A stretch of DNA of 64,000 bases. Origin: Ramlibacter tataouinensis (GTDB lineage Bacteria > Pseudomonadota > Gammaproteobacteria > Burkholderiales > Burkholderiaceae_C). Below the pieces are notes generated by a model that was given only the letters and a program-made list of their open reading frames with translations, was not told where the DNA came from and did not search any database. Shown here in pieces: positions 8,115-15,467 of this stretch. Location of the stretch: positions 4,216,001-4,280,000 of the forward strand of contig NZ_CP116009.1 in the NCBI RefSeq assembly GCF_027941915.1, read 5' to 3'. Positions within the stretch are counted from its first letter, which is position 1. Every line of letters starts with the position of its first letter. A program made the translations under genes and the position numbers.

Positions 8115-8756
8115 ATGAAGCTGCACAACTACTTCCGCTCCTCGGCCTCGTTCCGCGTGCGCATCGCGCTGGCGCTCAAGGGCCTGCCTTACGAGTACCT
8201 GCCGGTGCACCTCGCCAAGGGCGAGCACAAGCAGCCGGGCTACGCCCGGGTGTCGCCCTCGCTGCTGGTGCCGACGCTGGAAACCGACGGCGGCGAGCGG
8301 CTGGGCCAGTCGATGGCGATCATCGAATACCTGGACGAGACGCACCCGCAACCGCCGCTGCTGCCGGCCGACCCGCTGGCCCGCGCCCGGGTGCGCGCGC
8401 TGGCGCAGCTGGTCGCCTGCGAGATCCACCCGCTCAACAACCTGCGCGTGCTCAAGTACCTGGTCCACGACCTGAAGGTCAGCGAGGACGCCAAGAACGC
8501 CTGGTACCGGCACTGGGTGCGCGAAGGCCTGCTGGCGTTCGAGCGCGAACTGCAGCAGCTGCCGCGCGGCACCTACTGCTTCGGCGACACGCCCACGCTG
8601 GCCGATTGCTGCCTGGTGCCTCAGGTCTTCAACGGCAAGCGCTTCGGCGCCGACTTCTCCGGCCTGGACCGCACCATGGCGGCGTTCGAGGCCTGCATGC
8701 AGCACCCGGCCTTCATCCAGGCGCAGCCCTCGAGCTGCCCGGACAACGAGGCCTGA
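8115..8756 (+). CDS. maiA: Zeta-class GST: maleylpyruvate/maleylacetoacetate isomerase
   Basis: A 213-residue glutathione transferase. The zeta-class signature SSASFRVRIAL (residues 9-19) contains the glutathione-activating serine region; QSMAIIEYLDE gives the GSH-binding beta-strand/helix, and the C-terminal domain has NNLRVLKYL. The enzyme isomerises maleylpyruvate to fumarylpyruvate (gentisate route) or maleylacetoacetate to fumarylacetoacetate (homogentisate route). Gentisate dioxygenase and an FAH-family hydrolase lie 7 kb away, so the gentisate role is favoured; no homogentisate dioxygenase is visible. It follows the GntR gene on the same strand. Confidence 0.87.
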   Translation: MKLHNYFRSSASFRVRIALALKGLPYEYLPVHLAKGEHKQPGYARVSPSLLVPTLETDGGERLGQSMAIIEYLDETHPQPPLLPADPLARARVRALAQLVACEIHPLNNLRVLKYLVHDLKVSEDAKNAWYRHWVREGLLAFERELQQLPRGTYCFGDTPTLADCCLVPQVFNGKRFGADFSGLDRTMAAFEACMQHPAFIQAQPSSCPDNEA

Positions 8757-8782
8757 GCCACACGAAGGCAGGAGCTGCGGGC

Positions 8783-9550
8783 GTGATCGTTCCCGACTGG
8801 CCGGCGCCGCCCGGCGTGCTCAGCCTGCTGTCGCTGCGCGAGGGCGGCGTCTCGCATCCGCCCTACGACAGCCTGAACCTGGGCGACCACGTGGGCGACG
8901 ACCCGGCCGCGGTGGCCGAGAACCGGCGGCGCTTCGCCGCGACGCTCGGTGCGCGGCCGGTGTTCCTGAAGCAGGTGCACGGCTCGCGGGCAGCGCACCT
9001 CGATCGCGACAGCGTCGATGGCCTGGAGGCCGACGCGTGCTGGACGAACGAGCCGGGCGTCGCCTGCACCATCATGGTGGCCGACTGCCTGCCCGTGCTG
9101 CTGGCCGACCGCGAAGGCCGCGCCGTCGCGGCGGCGCATTGCGGCTGGCGCGGGCTGGCGGGCGAGGGCGGACGCGGCGTGCTGGAGGCCTTGTGGGAAG
9201 CGTTCTGGCCCCAGCTCGCCGGCACGCCCGCCGAGGCCGCGGCCCGCACGCTGGCCTGGCTCGGCCCCTGCATCGGACCCGGCGCCTTCGAAGTGGGCGC
9301 CGAGGTCAAGGCGGCGTTCGAGTCAGCGGCGCCGGGCGCCGCCACGCGCTTTCGCGCTGCGCCTGCCGGCAAGTGGCTGGCCGACCTGCCCGGGCTGGCG
9401 CGCGACCGGCTGCGCGCGCTCGACATCACCCGCCTTCACGGCAACGACGGCAGCGCCGACTGGTGCACCGTCACGCAGGCCTCACGGTTCTTCTCGCACC
9501 GGCGCGACCGGATCAGTGGCCGCTTCGCGGCCAGCATCTGGCTGGCCTGA
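8783..9550 (+). CDS. pgeF: PgeF/YfiH family protein (peptidoglycan editing factor, multicopper-polyphenol-oxidase fold)
   Basis: A 255-residue protein with a GTG start at 8783 preceded by GCAGGAG; no ATG fits. Family landmarks are KQVHGS, VADCLPVLLAD and AAHCGWRGLAGEG, which supply the His/Cys/His zinc site, plus a C-terminal CTVTQASRFFSHRRD. Members hydrolyse misincorporated residues in muropeptide precursors or act as purine nucleosidases. In many betaproteobacteria this gene lies just upstream of phaC, as here. Its last 69 bp overlap a convergent small membrane-protein gene. Confidence 0.9.
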   Translation: MIVPDWPAPPGVLSLLSLREGGVSHPPYDSLNLGDHVGDDPAAVAENRRRFAATLGARPVFLKQVHGSRAAHLDRDSVDGLEADACWTNEPGVACTIMVADCLPVLLADREGRAVAAAHCGWRGLAGEGGRGVLEALWEAFWPQLAGTPAEAAARTLAWLGPCIGPGAFEVGAEVKAAFESAAPGAATRFRAAPAGKWLADLPGLARDRLRALDITRLHGNDGSADWCTVTQASRFFSHRRDRISGRFAASIWLA

Positions 9551-9793
9551 ACCGCCGGCCGGGGGCGCTGCCTGGCGCGCCCTCGCGGCCTGCTCAGCTT
9601 CGGCCTTCTCGCGCGCCCGGATCGCCCGCTTGCGGGCCGGCGTCGCCATCAGGTAAACCACCAGCGCCACCGGCAACACGCCATACAGCAGGAAGGTGAT
9701 GATGGCGCCAAGCACGGTGCCGGTGGTGTTGGTGGCTTCGGCCACCGCCATCATCAGGGCCACGTACAGCCAGCCTATGACGACGAGGTACAT
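9482..9793 (-). CDS. Small membrane protein of unknown function
   Basis: A 103-residue protein. Two hydrophobic segments are visible (about residues 1-18 and 28-50: GWLYVALMMAVAEA and GAIITFLLYGVLPVALVVYL), followed by a highly charged Lys/Arg/Glu/Ala tail that should be cytoplasmic. The start MYLVVIGW at 9793 was preferred to an ATG 36 bp upstream that would fall in the palindrome before phaC. It is divergent from phaC and overlaps the pgeF 3' end antisense by 69 bp. Similar short two-segment proteins are common beside phaC in Burkholderiales, but no function is known to me. Confidence 0.7.
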   Translation of the reverse strand: MYLVVIGWLYVALMMAVAEATNTTGTVLGAIITFLLYGVLPVALVVYLMATPARKRAIRAREKAEAEQAARARQAAPPAGGSGQPDAGREAATDPVAPVREEP

Positions 9794-9812
9794 CGGGACG
9801 TCCGGAGTGTTG

Positions 9813-9829
9813 ATGTTGCGATGCAACAT
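9813..9829. promoter_or_regulatory. Palindrome upstream of phaC (possible PhaR-type operator)
   Basis: A perfect inverted repeat ATGTTGC-GAT-GCAACAT, 60 bp before the phaC start and 20 bp before the divergent small-membrane gene. PhaR repressors of PHA operons are reported to bind TGC/GCA-type palindromes, which this resembles. No phaR gene lies in the window. The repeat is seen; the regulator is inferred. Confidence 0.4.
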
Positions 9830-9888
9830 GATTGATGAAATACTCCGGCGCAAGACCGAATAAACCGACAAGAGCGCAGGAGACAAGC

Positions 9889-11610
9889 ATGCATTCTCAG
9901 ACAGACTGGAACGCCATCGCCCAGCGCTTCCATCAGGACCTGGGTGAGGGCTGGAAGAAGGCCATGGAAGCCTTCGCGGGGGGCAAGGGCCTGGAAGCGT
10001 TCTCGGGCCTGGGTCCCGCCCTGGTGCATGGCCAGCCGGTGCCGCAGCTGAGCTTCTCGCCGGACAAGCTCGCATCCCTGCAGCAGGCCTACCTGAAGGA
10101 AGCATGCGAGCTCTGGAACCACGGGCTGTCCGGCGCCGCCGCCGGTGACAAGCGCTTCAGTTCCGAGGCCTGGGGCAGCAACCCGATCGCCGCGTTCAGC
10201 GCCGCCGCCTACCTGCTCAACGGGCGCACCATGCTGGGGTTGGTGGAAGCGGTGGAGACCGACCCCAAGACCAAGGCCCGGCTGCGCTTCGCGGTCGAGC
10301 AGTGGATGGCCGCGACCGCGCCGTCCAACTTCCTGGTGCTCAATGCCGAGGCCCAGCAGAAGGCGATCGAGACGCGCGGCGAGAGCATCGCCCGCGGCAT
10401 GCAGAACCTGCTGAACGACCTGCAGCAGGGCCACGTGTCGATGACCGACGAAAGCCGGTTCGAGGTCGGCCGCAACGTCGCCACCACCGAGGGCGCGGTC
10501 GTGTTCCAGAACGAGCTGATCCAGCTGATCGAATACAAGCCCCGCACGGCCAAGGTGTACGAGCGTCCGTTCCTGGTGGTGCCGCCCTGCATCAACAAGT
10601 TCTACATCCTCGACCTCCAGCCCGACAACTCGCTGGTGCGGCACCTGGTCGAGCAGGGCCACCGCACCTTCGTGGTGAGCTGGCGCAACCCGGACCCGTC
10701 GCTCGGCGACAAGACCTGGGACGACTACGTGGGCGATGGCGTGCTGGAGGCGATCCGCGTGGTGCGCGAGATCGGCGGCGCCAAGCCGGTCAACGCGCTC
10801 GGCTTCTGCGTCGGCGGCACGCTGCTGGGCACGGCACTGGGCGTGCTGGCGGCACGGGGCGAAAAACCGTTGGCCAGCGTCACCCTGCTGACCACGCTGC
10901 TCGACTTCAGCACCACCGGCATCCTGGACGTCTTCATCGACGAGGCCTCGGTGCGTTTCCGCGAGGCCCAGATGGGCCAGGGCGGCCTGCTCAAGGGCCA
11001 GGAACTGGCTTCCACCTTCAGCTTCCTGCGGCCCAACGACCTGGTCTGGAACTACGTGGTGGGCAACTACCTCAAGGGCGAGACGCCGCCGCCGTTCGAC
11101 CTGCTGTACTGGAACAGCGATTCCACCAACCTGCCCGGGCCGATGTACGCCTGGTACCTGCGCAACACGTACTTCGAGAACAACCTGGTCAAGCCGGCCA
11201 GGCTGACCATCTGCGGCGAGAAGCTGGACCTGCGCAAGATCGAGCTGCCGACGTACATCTATGGCTCGCGCGAGGACCACATCGTGCCGATCGAGGGTGC
11301 CTATGCCAGCGTCCATGTCCTGCCCGGCAAGAAGCGCTTCGTGATGGGCGCGTCCGGCCACATCGCCGGCGTGATCAACCCGCCGGCGAAGAACAAGCGC
11401 TCTTACTGGACCAACGACAAGCTGCCCAAGACCCATGCCGCGTGGGTGGAAGGTGCGAAGGAGCACCCCGGCAGCTGGTGGCCCGACTGGATGGCCTGGC
11501 TCAAGCCGCACGCGGGCAAGCAGATTGCCGCGCCGAAGCGCTACGGCAAGGCCGCTGCCTACCAGGCCATCGAGCCCGCGCCCGGGTCCTACGTGAAGGC
11601 CAAAGCCTGA
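9889..11610 (+). CDS. phaC: Class I poly(3-hydroxyalkanoate) synthase PhaC
   Basis: A 573-residue synthase that polymerises (R)-3-hydroxybutyryl-CoA at the surface of PHB granules. The lipase-like box GFCVGG places the catalytic Cys at 307, with Asp463 (REDHIVP) and His491 (GHIAGV) completing the triad. The length and single-subunit form are those of class I enzymes. The ATG at 9889 is preceded by GCAGGAGA; an in-frame extension upstream has no ribosome site. It heads the operon phaC-phaA-phaB. Confidence 0.96.
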   Translation: MHSQTDWNAIAQRFHQDLGEGWKKAMEAFAGGKGLEAFSGLGPALVHGQPVPQLSFSPDKLASLQQAYLKEACELWNHGLSGAAAGDKRFSSEAWGSNPIAAFSAAAYLLNGRTMLGLVEAVETDPKTKARLRFAVEQWMAATAPSNFLVLNAEAQQKAIETRGESIARGMQNLLNDLQQGHVSMTDESRFEVGRNVATTEGAVVFQNELIQLIEYKPRTAKVYERPFLVVPPCINKFYILDLQPDNSLVRHLVEQGHRTFVVSWRNPDPSLGDKTWDDYVGDGVLEAIRVVREIGGAKPVNALGFCVGGTLLGTALGVLAARGEKPLASVTLLTTLLDFSTTGILDVFIDEASVRFREAQMGQGGLLKGQELASTFSFLRPNDLVWNYVVGNYLKGETPPPFDLLYWNSDSTNLPGPMYAWYLRNTYFENNLVKPARLTICGEKLDLRKIELPTYIYGSREDHIVPIEGAYASVHVLPGKKRFVMGASGHIAGVINPPAKNKRSYWTNDKLPKTHAAWVEGAKEHPGSWWPDWMAWLKPHAGKQIAAPKRYGKAAAYQAIEPAPGSYVKAKA

Positions 11611-11662
11611 AGGCCTGGCTTGCGCCGAGCCCGCAGCCCCTCAGTCCCCCAAGGAGTCCCTC

Positions 11663-12847
11663 ATGCAACACGACATCGTCATCGTCTCCGCCGTCCGCAC
11701 CGCCGTCGGCAAGTTCGGCGGCACGCTTGCCAAGACGCCCGCCACCGAGCTGGGCTCGATCGTGATCCGCGAGGCGCTGGCCCGTGCCCGGGTCGAGCCG
11801 GCGCAGGTCGGTGAAGTGATCATGGGCCAGGTGCTGGCGGCCGGCGCCGGCCAGAACCCGGCGCGCCAGGCCTCGCTCAAGGCCGGGCTGCCCAGGGAAG
11901 TGCCCGGGCTCACCATCAACGCCGTCTGCGGCTCCGGCCTCAAGGCCGTGATGCTGGCGGCGCAGGCCATCGCCTGGGGCGACAGCGAGATCGTGGTGGC
12001 CGGCGGCCAGGAGAACATGAGCGCGGCGCCGCACGTGCTGCTGGGCTCGCGCGAGGGCCAGCGCATGGGCGACTGGAAGATGATCGATTCGATGATCGTC
12101 GACGGCCTGTGGGACGTCTACAACCAGTACCACATGGGCGTGACCGCCGAGAACGTGGCGCGCGAATACGGCATCGCCCGCGACGCCCAGGACGAGCTGG
12201 CCCTGGCCAGCCAGAAGAAGGCCATGGCCGCGCAGGACGCGGGCCGCTTCAAGGACGAGATCGTGCCCGTCGCCATTGCGCAGAAGAAGGGCGACCCGGT
12301 GCTGTTCGACGCCGACGAGTTCATCAACCGCAAGACCAGTGCCGAGGCGCTGGCCGGCCTGAGGCCTGCGTTCGACAAGGCCGGCAGCGTGACGGCCGGC
12401 AATGCCTCGGGCATCAACGACGGCGCCGCCGCCGTGGTGGTGATGTCGGCGCGCAAGGCCGCCGCGCTGGGCCTCAAGCCGCTGGCGCGCATCGCCGGCT
12501 TCGCCACGGCGGGGCTGGACCCGGCCACCATGGGCATGGGGCCGGTGCCGGCCTCGCGCAAGGCGCTGCAGCGCGCCGGCTGGAACGCGGAGGACGTCAA
12601 CCTGTTCGAGCTCAACGAGGCCTTTGCCGCCCAGGCCTGCGCCGTCAACAAGGAGCTCGGCCTGGACCCGGCGCGGGTCAACGTCAACGGTGGCGCCATC
12701 GCGCTGGGCCACCCCATCGGTGCATCCGGCTGCCGCGTGCTGGTGACGCTGCTGCACGAGATGCAGCGGCGCGAAGCCAAGAAGGGCCTGGCCGCGCTGT
12801 GCATCGGCGGCGGCATGGGAGTTTCCCTCGCGGTCGAACGCGCCTGA
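11663..12847 (+). CDS. phaA: Acetyl-CoA C-acetyltransferase (beta-ketothiolase) PhaA
   Basis: A 394-residue thiolase that condenses two acetyl-CoA to acetoacetyl-CoA, the first PHB step. Active-site motifs are [10 protein letters not shown] (acyl-accepting Cys89), [14 protein letters not shown] (His) and [10 protein letters not shown] (second Cys). AAGGAG precedes the ATG. It lies 52 bp after phaC and 71 bp before phaB, in canonical order. Confidence 0.96.
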   Translation: MQHDIVIVSAVRTAVGKFGGTLAKTPATELGSIVIREALARARVEPAQVGEVIMGQVLAAGAGQNPARQASLKAGLPREVPGLTINAVCGSGLKAVMLAAQAIAWGDSEIVVAGGQENMSAAPHVLLGSREGQRMGDWKMIDSMIVDGLWDVYNQYHMGVTAENVAREYGIARDAQDELALASQKKAMAAQDAGRFKDEIVPVAIAQKKGDPVLFDADEFINRKTSAEALAGLRPAFDKAGSVTAGNASGINDGAAAVVVMSARKAAALGLKPLARIAGFATAGLDPATMGMGPVPASRKALQRAGWNAEDVNLFELNEAFAAQACAVNKELGLDPARVNVNGGAIALGHPIGASGCRVLVTLLHEMQRREAKKGLAALCIGGGMGVSLAVERA

Positions 12848-12918
12848 TTGACTAGAGTGGAGCGGCAGGCCGGCCCGGATGGGCGGCCACGCTGTCGCAC
12901 ACCTCAAGGAGAGAACAA

Positions 12919-13656
12919 ATGGCACAGAAAACGGCGTACGTCACCGGCGGCATGGGCGGAATCGGCACCGCGATCTGCCAGCGCCTGCACCGGGAAGGCT
13001 TCAAGGTGATCGCAGGCTGCGGGCCCACGCGCGACTTCGCGAAGTGGCTCGACGAGCAGAAGACCAAGGGCTTCACCTTCCATGCGTCGGTCGGCAATGT
13101 CGGCGACTGGAATTCCACGGTCGAAGCCTTCAGCAAGGCCAAGGCGGAACATGGCCCGATCGACGTGCTGGTCAACAACGCCGGCATCACGCGCGACCGC
13201 ATGTTCCTGAAGATGACCCGCGAGGACTGGGACGCGGTGATCGAGACCAACCTCAACTCGATGTTCAACGTCACCAAGCAGGTGGTGGGCGACATGGTCG
13301 AGCGCGGCTGGGGCCGCATCATCAACATTTCGTCCGTCAACGGCGAGAAGGGACAGGCCGGCCAGACCAACTACTCGGCGGCCAAGGCCGGCATGCACGG
13401 CTTCACCATGGCGCTGGCGCAGGAGCTGGCCAACAAGGGCGTCACCGTCAACACGGTCAGCCCCGGCTACATCGGCACCGACATGGTCAAGGCGATCCGC
13501 CAGGACGTGCTGGACAAGATCGTCGCCACCATCCCGGTTCGCCGGCTGGGCGAGCCGAGCGAGATCGCGTCGATCATCGCCTGGCTGGCTTCGGACGAAA
13601 GCGGCTACTCCACCGGGGCCGACTTCTCGGTCAACGGCGGCCTGCACATGGGGTGA
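12919..13656 (+). CDS. phaB: NADPH-dependent acetoacetyl-CoA reductase PhaB
   Basis: A 245-residue short-chain dehydrogenase. It reduces acetoacetyl-CoA to (R)-3-hydroxybutyryl-CoA. The cofactor loop is TGGMGGIG (residues 9-16), the NNAG motif is present (LVNNAGITRD), and catalysis uses Ser138/139, Tyr152 and Lys156 (NYSAAKAG). CGPTRDF after the second strand is the PhaB-type NADPH pocket region. AAGGAGAG precedes the start. It is the last gene of the PHB operon; phasin and phaR are not in the window. Confidence 0.95.
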   Translation: MAQKTAYVTGGMGGIGTAICQRLHREGFKVIAGCGPTRDFAKWLDEQKTKGFTFHASVGNVGDWNSTVEAFSKAKAEHGPIDVLVNNAGITRDRMFLKMTREDWDAVIETNLNSMFNVTKQVVGDMVERGWGRIINISSVNGEKGQAGQTNYSAAKAGMHGFTMALAQELANKGVTVNTVSPGYIGTDMVKAIRQDVLDKIVATIPVRRLGEPSEIASIIAWLASDESGYSTGADFSVNGGLHMG

Positions 13657-13659
13657 GCT

Positions 13660-13699
13660 CGTGAGGCCGGCTCTGGCCTTCGCCGAGAGCAGGCTCACG
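13660..13699. terminator. Possible stem-loop terminator between phaB and the convergent gene
   Basis: An imperfect stem (CGTGAG...CTCACG outer arms, GCTCT...AGAGC inner arms) begins just after the phaB stop, in the gap to the convergent minus-strand gene. There is no T-run on either side, so this would be a weak or Rho-assisted terminator at best. Confidence 0.35.
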
Positions 13700-13736
13700 A
13701 CATCACGCGCAAGGCAGCAGGGCGCATCCGCCCGGG

Positions 13737-14147
13737 CTAGGCCAGGTCCTCGATCACCAGCCGCCGGTACCGCTGCGCGTGCGAGGGCGGCTGCTGGTGT
13801 TCCTCCAGCGTCTTCATCACCCGCTCGGCGGTGGCGTTGTCCGGGGCGTGGATCATCAGCGCCCAGTGGCCTTGCGCCGCCAGCTGGCCGAAGCGCCGGA
13901 CGGTGTCGGCTTCGGTCCCCGGCGACGGCAGCGGGATGTCGGCGCTGCCCACGCTGCGCACCACGTCGCGCATCATCACCTCGGGCGTGATCAGGCTGAG
14001 GCCGTCCTCGCTGATGCCGGCCTCCACCAGCGTACGGCCGGCCGAGCGCGCGGCGTCCTCGCCCGGAAACAGCGCGATGATCTGGTTGACCGGATAGAAC
14101 TGGCCGCGGATGTTCAGCAGCTCGGGGGTGAGTTCGAAGTATTTCAA
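13737..14147 (-). CDS. Hypothetical protein, YflT/general-stress-like fold
   Basis: A 136-residue protein. The start is a TTG at 14147 supported by a strong GGAGG four bases upstream; the next in-frame ATG is far downstream at an internal VMMRD. The pattern NQIIALFPGEDAARSAGRTLVEAGISEDGLSLITPE resembles the beta-alpha-beta start of YflT-type stress proteins, and a second half (WALMIHAPDNATAERVMKTLEEH) looks like a repeat of the same ferredoxin-like unit. No catalytic motif is visible. It is convergent with phaB and divergent from dusA. Function unknown. Confidence 0.72.
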   Translation of the reverse strand: MKYFELTPELLNIRGQFYPVNQIIALFPGEDAARSAGRTLVEAGISEDGLSLITPEVMMRDVVRSVGSADIPLPSPGTEADTVRRFGQLAAQGHWALMIHAPDNATAERVMKTLEEHQQPPSHAQRYRRLVIEDLA

Positions 14148-14286
14148 GGGGCCTCCGTGGGCAGTCGGCGAACCGGACCATTGCAACCCGGCCGCCGCCG
14201 CCGGCATGTCGGCAGTCGGGGGCCGGCCCTGTAGGAGCCTGCGCACGGTGTCCGCCGTCGCAGGCCGTGGGTCACTGGCTCGTAGA

Positions 14287-14309
14287 GATGTCGGCACGCG
14301 GCCGACATC
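14287..14309. repeat. Perfect inverted repeat upstream of dusA
   Basis: Arms GATGTCGGC and GCCGACATC with a 5-base loop, in the 233-bp gap between the TTG-started gene and dusA. There is no T-run. It may be an operator or an RNA hairpin in the dusA leader. Nothing else is recognisable in this gap. Confidence 0.4.
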
Positions 14310-14380
14310 GCCGTTGCACGCGGCCGTGCTGCGGCCGCCTCGCAGCCAGGCCGTGCTCAGCGCGGACAATGGCGACTTCC

Positions 14381-15379
14381 ATGACGACCCCTCCCGAATT
14401 CCTGGACCGCGCGCGGCGCCTGTGCGTCGCGCCGATGATGGACTGGACCGACCGCCACTGCCGCTACTTCCACCGGCTGCTGAGCCGACACGCGCTGCTG
14501 TACACCGAGATGGTGACGGCGGGCGCGCTGCTGCACGGCGACGTGCCGCGCCACCTGGATTTCCTTCCCGAGGAGCACCCCGTCGCATTGCAGCTGGGCG
14601 GCAGCGAGCCGGCCGAACTGGCGCAGTGCGCCCGGCTGGGCCAGCAGTGGGGCTACGACGAGATCAACCTCAACTGCGGCTGTCCCAGCGAGCGGGTGCA
14701 GCGCGGCGCGTTCGGCGCCTGCCTGATGGCCGAGCCGGCGCTGGTGGCCGATTGCGTCAAGGCCATGGTCGATGCGGTGGCTGTGCCGGTCACGGTCAAG
14801 CACCGCATCGGCATCGACCAGGAGGAGCGCTACGGCTTCGTGCGCGACTTCGTCGGCACGGTGGCCGAGGCCGGCTGCCGGGTGTTCATCGTCCATGCCC
14901 GCAACGCCTGGCTCAAGGGCCTGTCGCCCAAGGAGAACCGCGAGGTACCGCCGCTGCGCTACGAGGTCGTGCACCGGCTCAAGCGCGAGTTCCCGCACCT
15001 GCAGATCGTGGTCAACGGAGGCATCGCCGAAAGCGGGCAGGTGCATGAGCAGCTGGCGCAGCTCGACGGCGTGATGGTCGGGCGCGAGGCCTACCACAAC
15101 CCCTGGTGGCTGGCGTCCTGGGAGCACGACTTCTTCGGCGCCGAGCCGCTGGCGCGCAGCCGCGACGATGTCGAGGCGGCCATGGCCGACTACATGGCGC
15201 GGCAGGCGCGCGAGCACGGCACGCCCTGGAGCGCGATCGCCCGGCACATGCTGGGCCTGCGCAACGGCCTGCCCGGCGCGCGCCGCTGGCGCCAGGTCTG
15301 GAGCGACCACCGCCTGCGCGAGCTCGATCCGCGCGAGGTGATGGACCTGGCGCACCGGCCGGCCGCGCTGGCCGCCTGA
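14381..15379 (+). CDS. dusA: tRNA-dihydrouridine(20/20a) synthase DusA
   Basis: A 332-residue FMN protein that reduces uridines in the tRNA D-loop with NADPH. The DusA subgroup is recognised by VAPMMDWTDRHCRYFHR, LLYTEMVTAGALLHGD, EEHPVALQLGGS, the catalytic-cysteine region NLNCGCPSERVQRGAFGA, and VKHRIGID. An ATG 12 bp upstream (14369) is an equally possible start; neither has a good ribosome site. It is followed by the CoA-aromatic operon, with an AT-rich gap between. Confidence 0.93.
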   Translation: MTTPPEFLDRARRLCVAPMMDWTDRHCRYFHRLLSRHALLYTEMVTAGALLHGDVPRHLDFLPEEHPVALQLGGSEPAELAQCARLGQQWGYDEINLNCGCPSERVQRGAFGACLMAEPALVADCVKAMVDAVAVPVTVKHRIGIDQEERYGFVRDFVGTVAEAGCRVFIVHARNAWLKGLSPKENREVPPLRYEVVHRLKREFPHLQIVVNGGIAESGQVHEQLAQLDGVMVGREAYHNPWWLASWEHDFFGAEPLARSRDDVEAAMADYMARQAREHGTPWSAIARHMLGLRNGLPGARRWRQVWSDHRLRELDPREVMDLAHRPAALAA

Positions 15380-15432
15380 TCGGCCGAGCGCCGCCAACCT
15401 GATCACGTCGACTTGCCGCCGCGCCCAAATGC

Positions 15433-15444
15433 TTTAAACTTAAA
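15433..15444. promoter_or_regulatory. AT-rich palindrome upstream of the CoA-monooxygenase operon
   Basis: TTTAA-AC-TTAAA, a perfect inverted repeat inside a run of about 20 AT-rich bases 24-35 bp before the start codon. In a genome of about 70% GC such a patch is typical of a regulated promoter, and this form resembles MarR-family operators. No regulator gene is adjacent, so the binding protein would have to be encoded elsewhere. Confidence 0.45.
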
Positions 15445-15467
15445 TTATCCAGGCTTGGAGTATCCGG

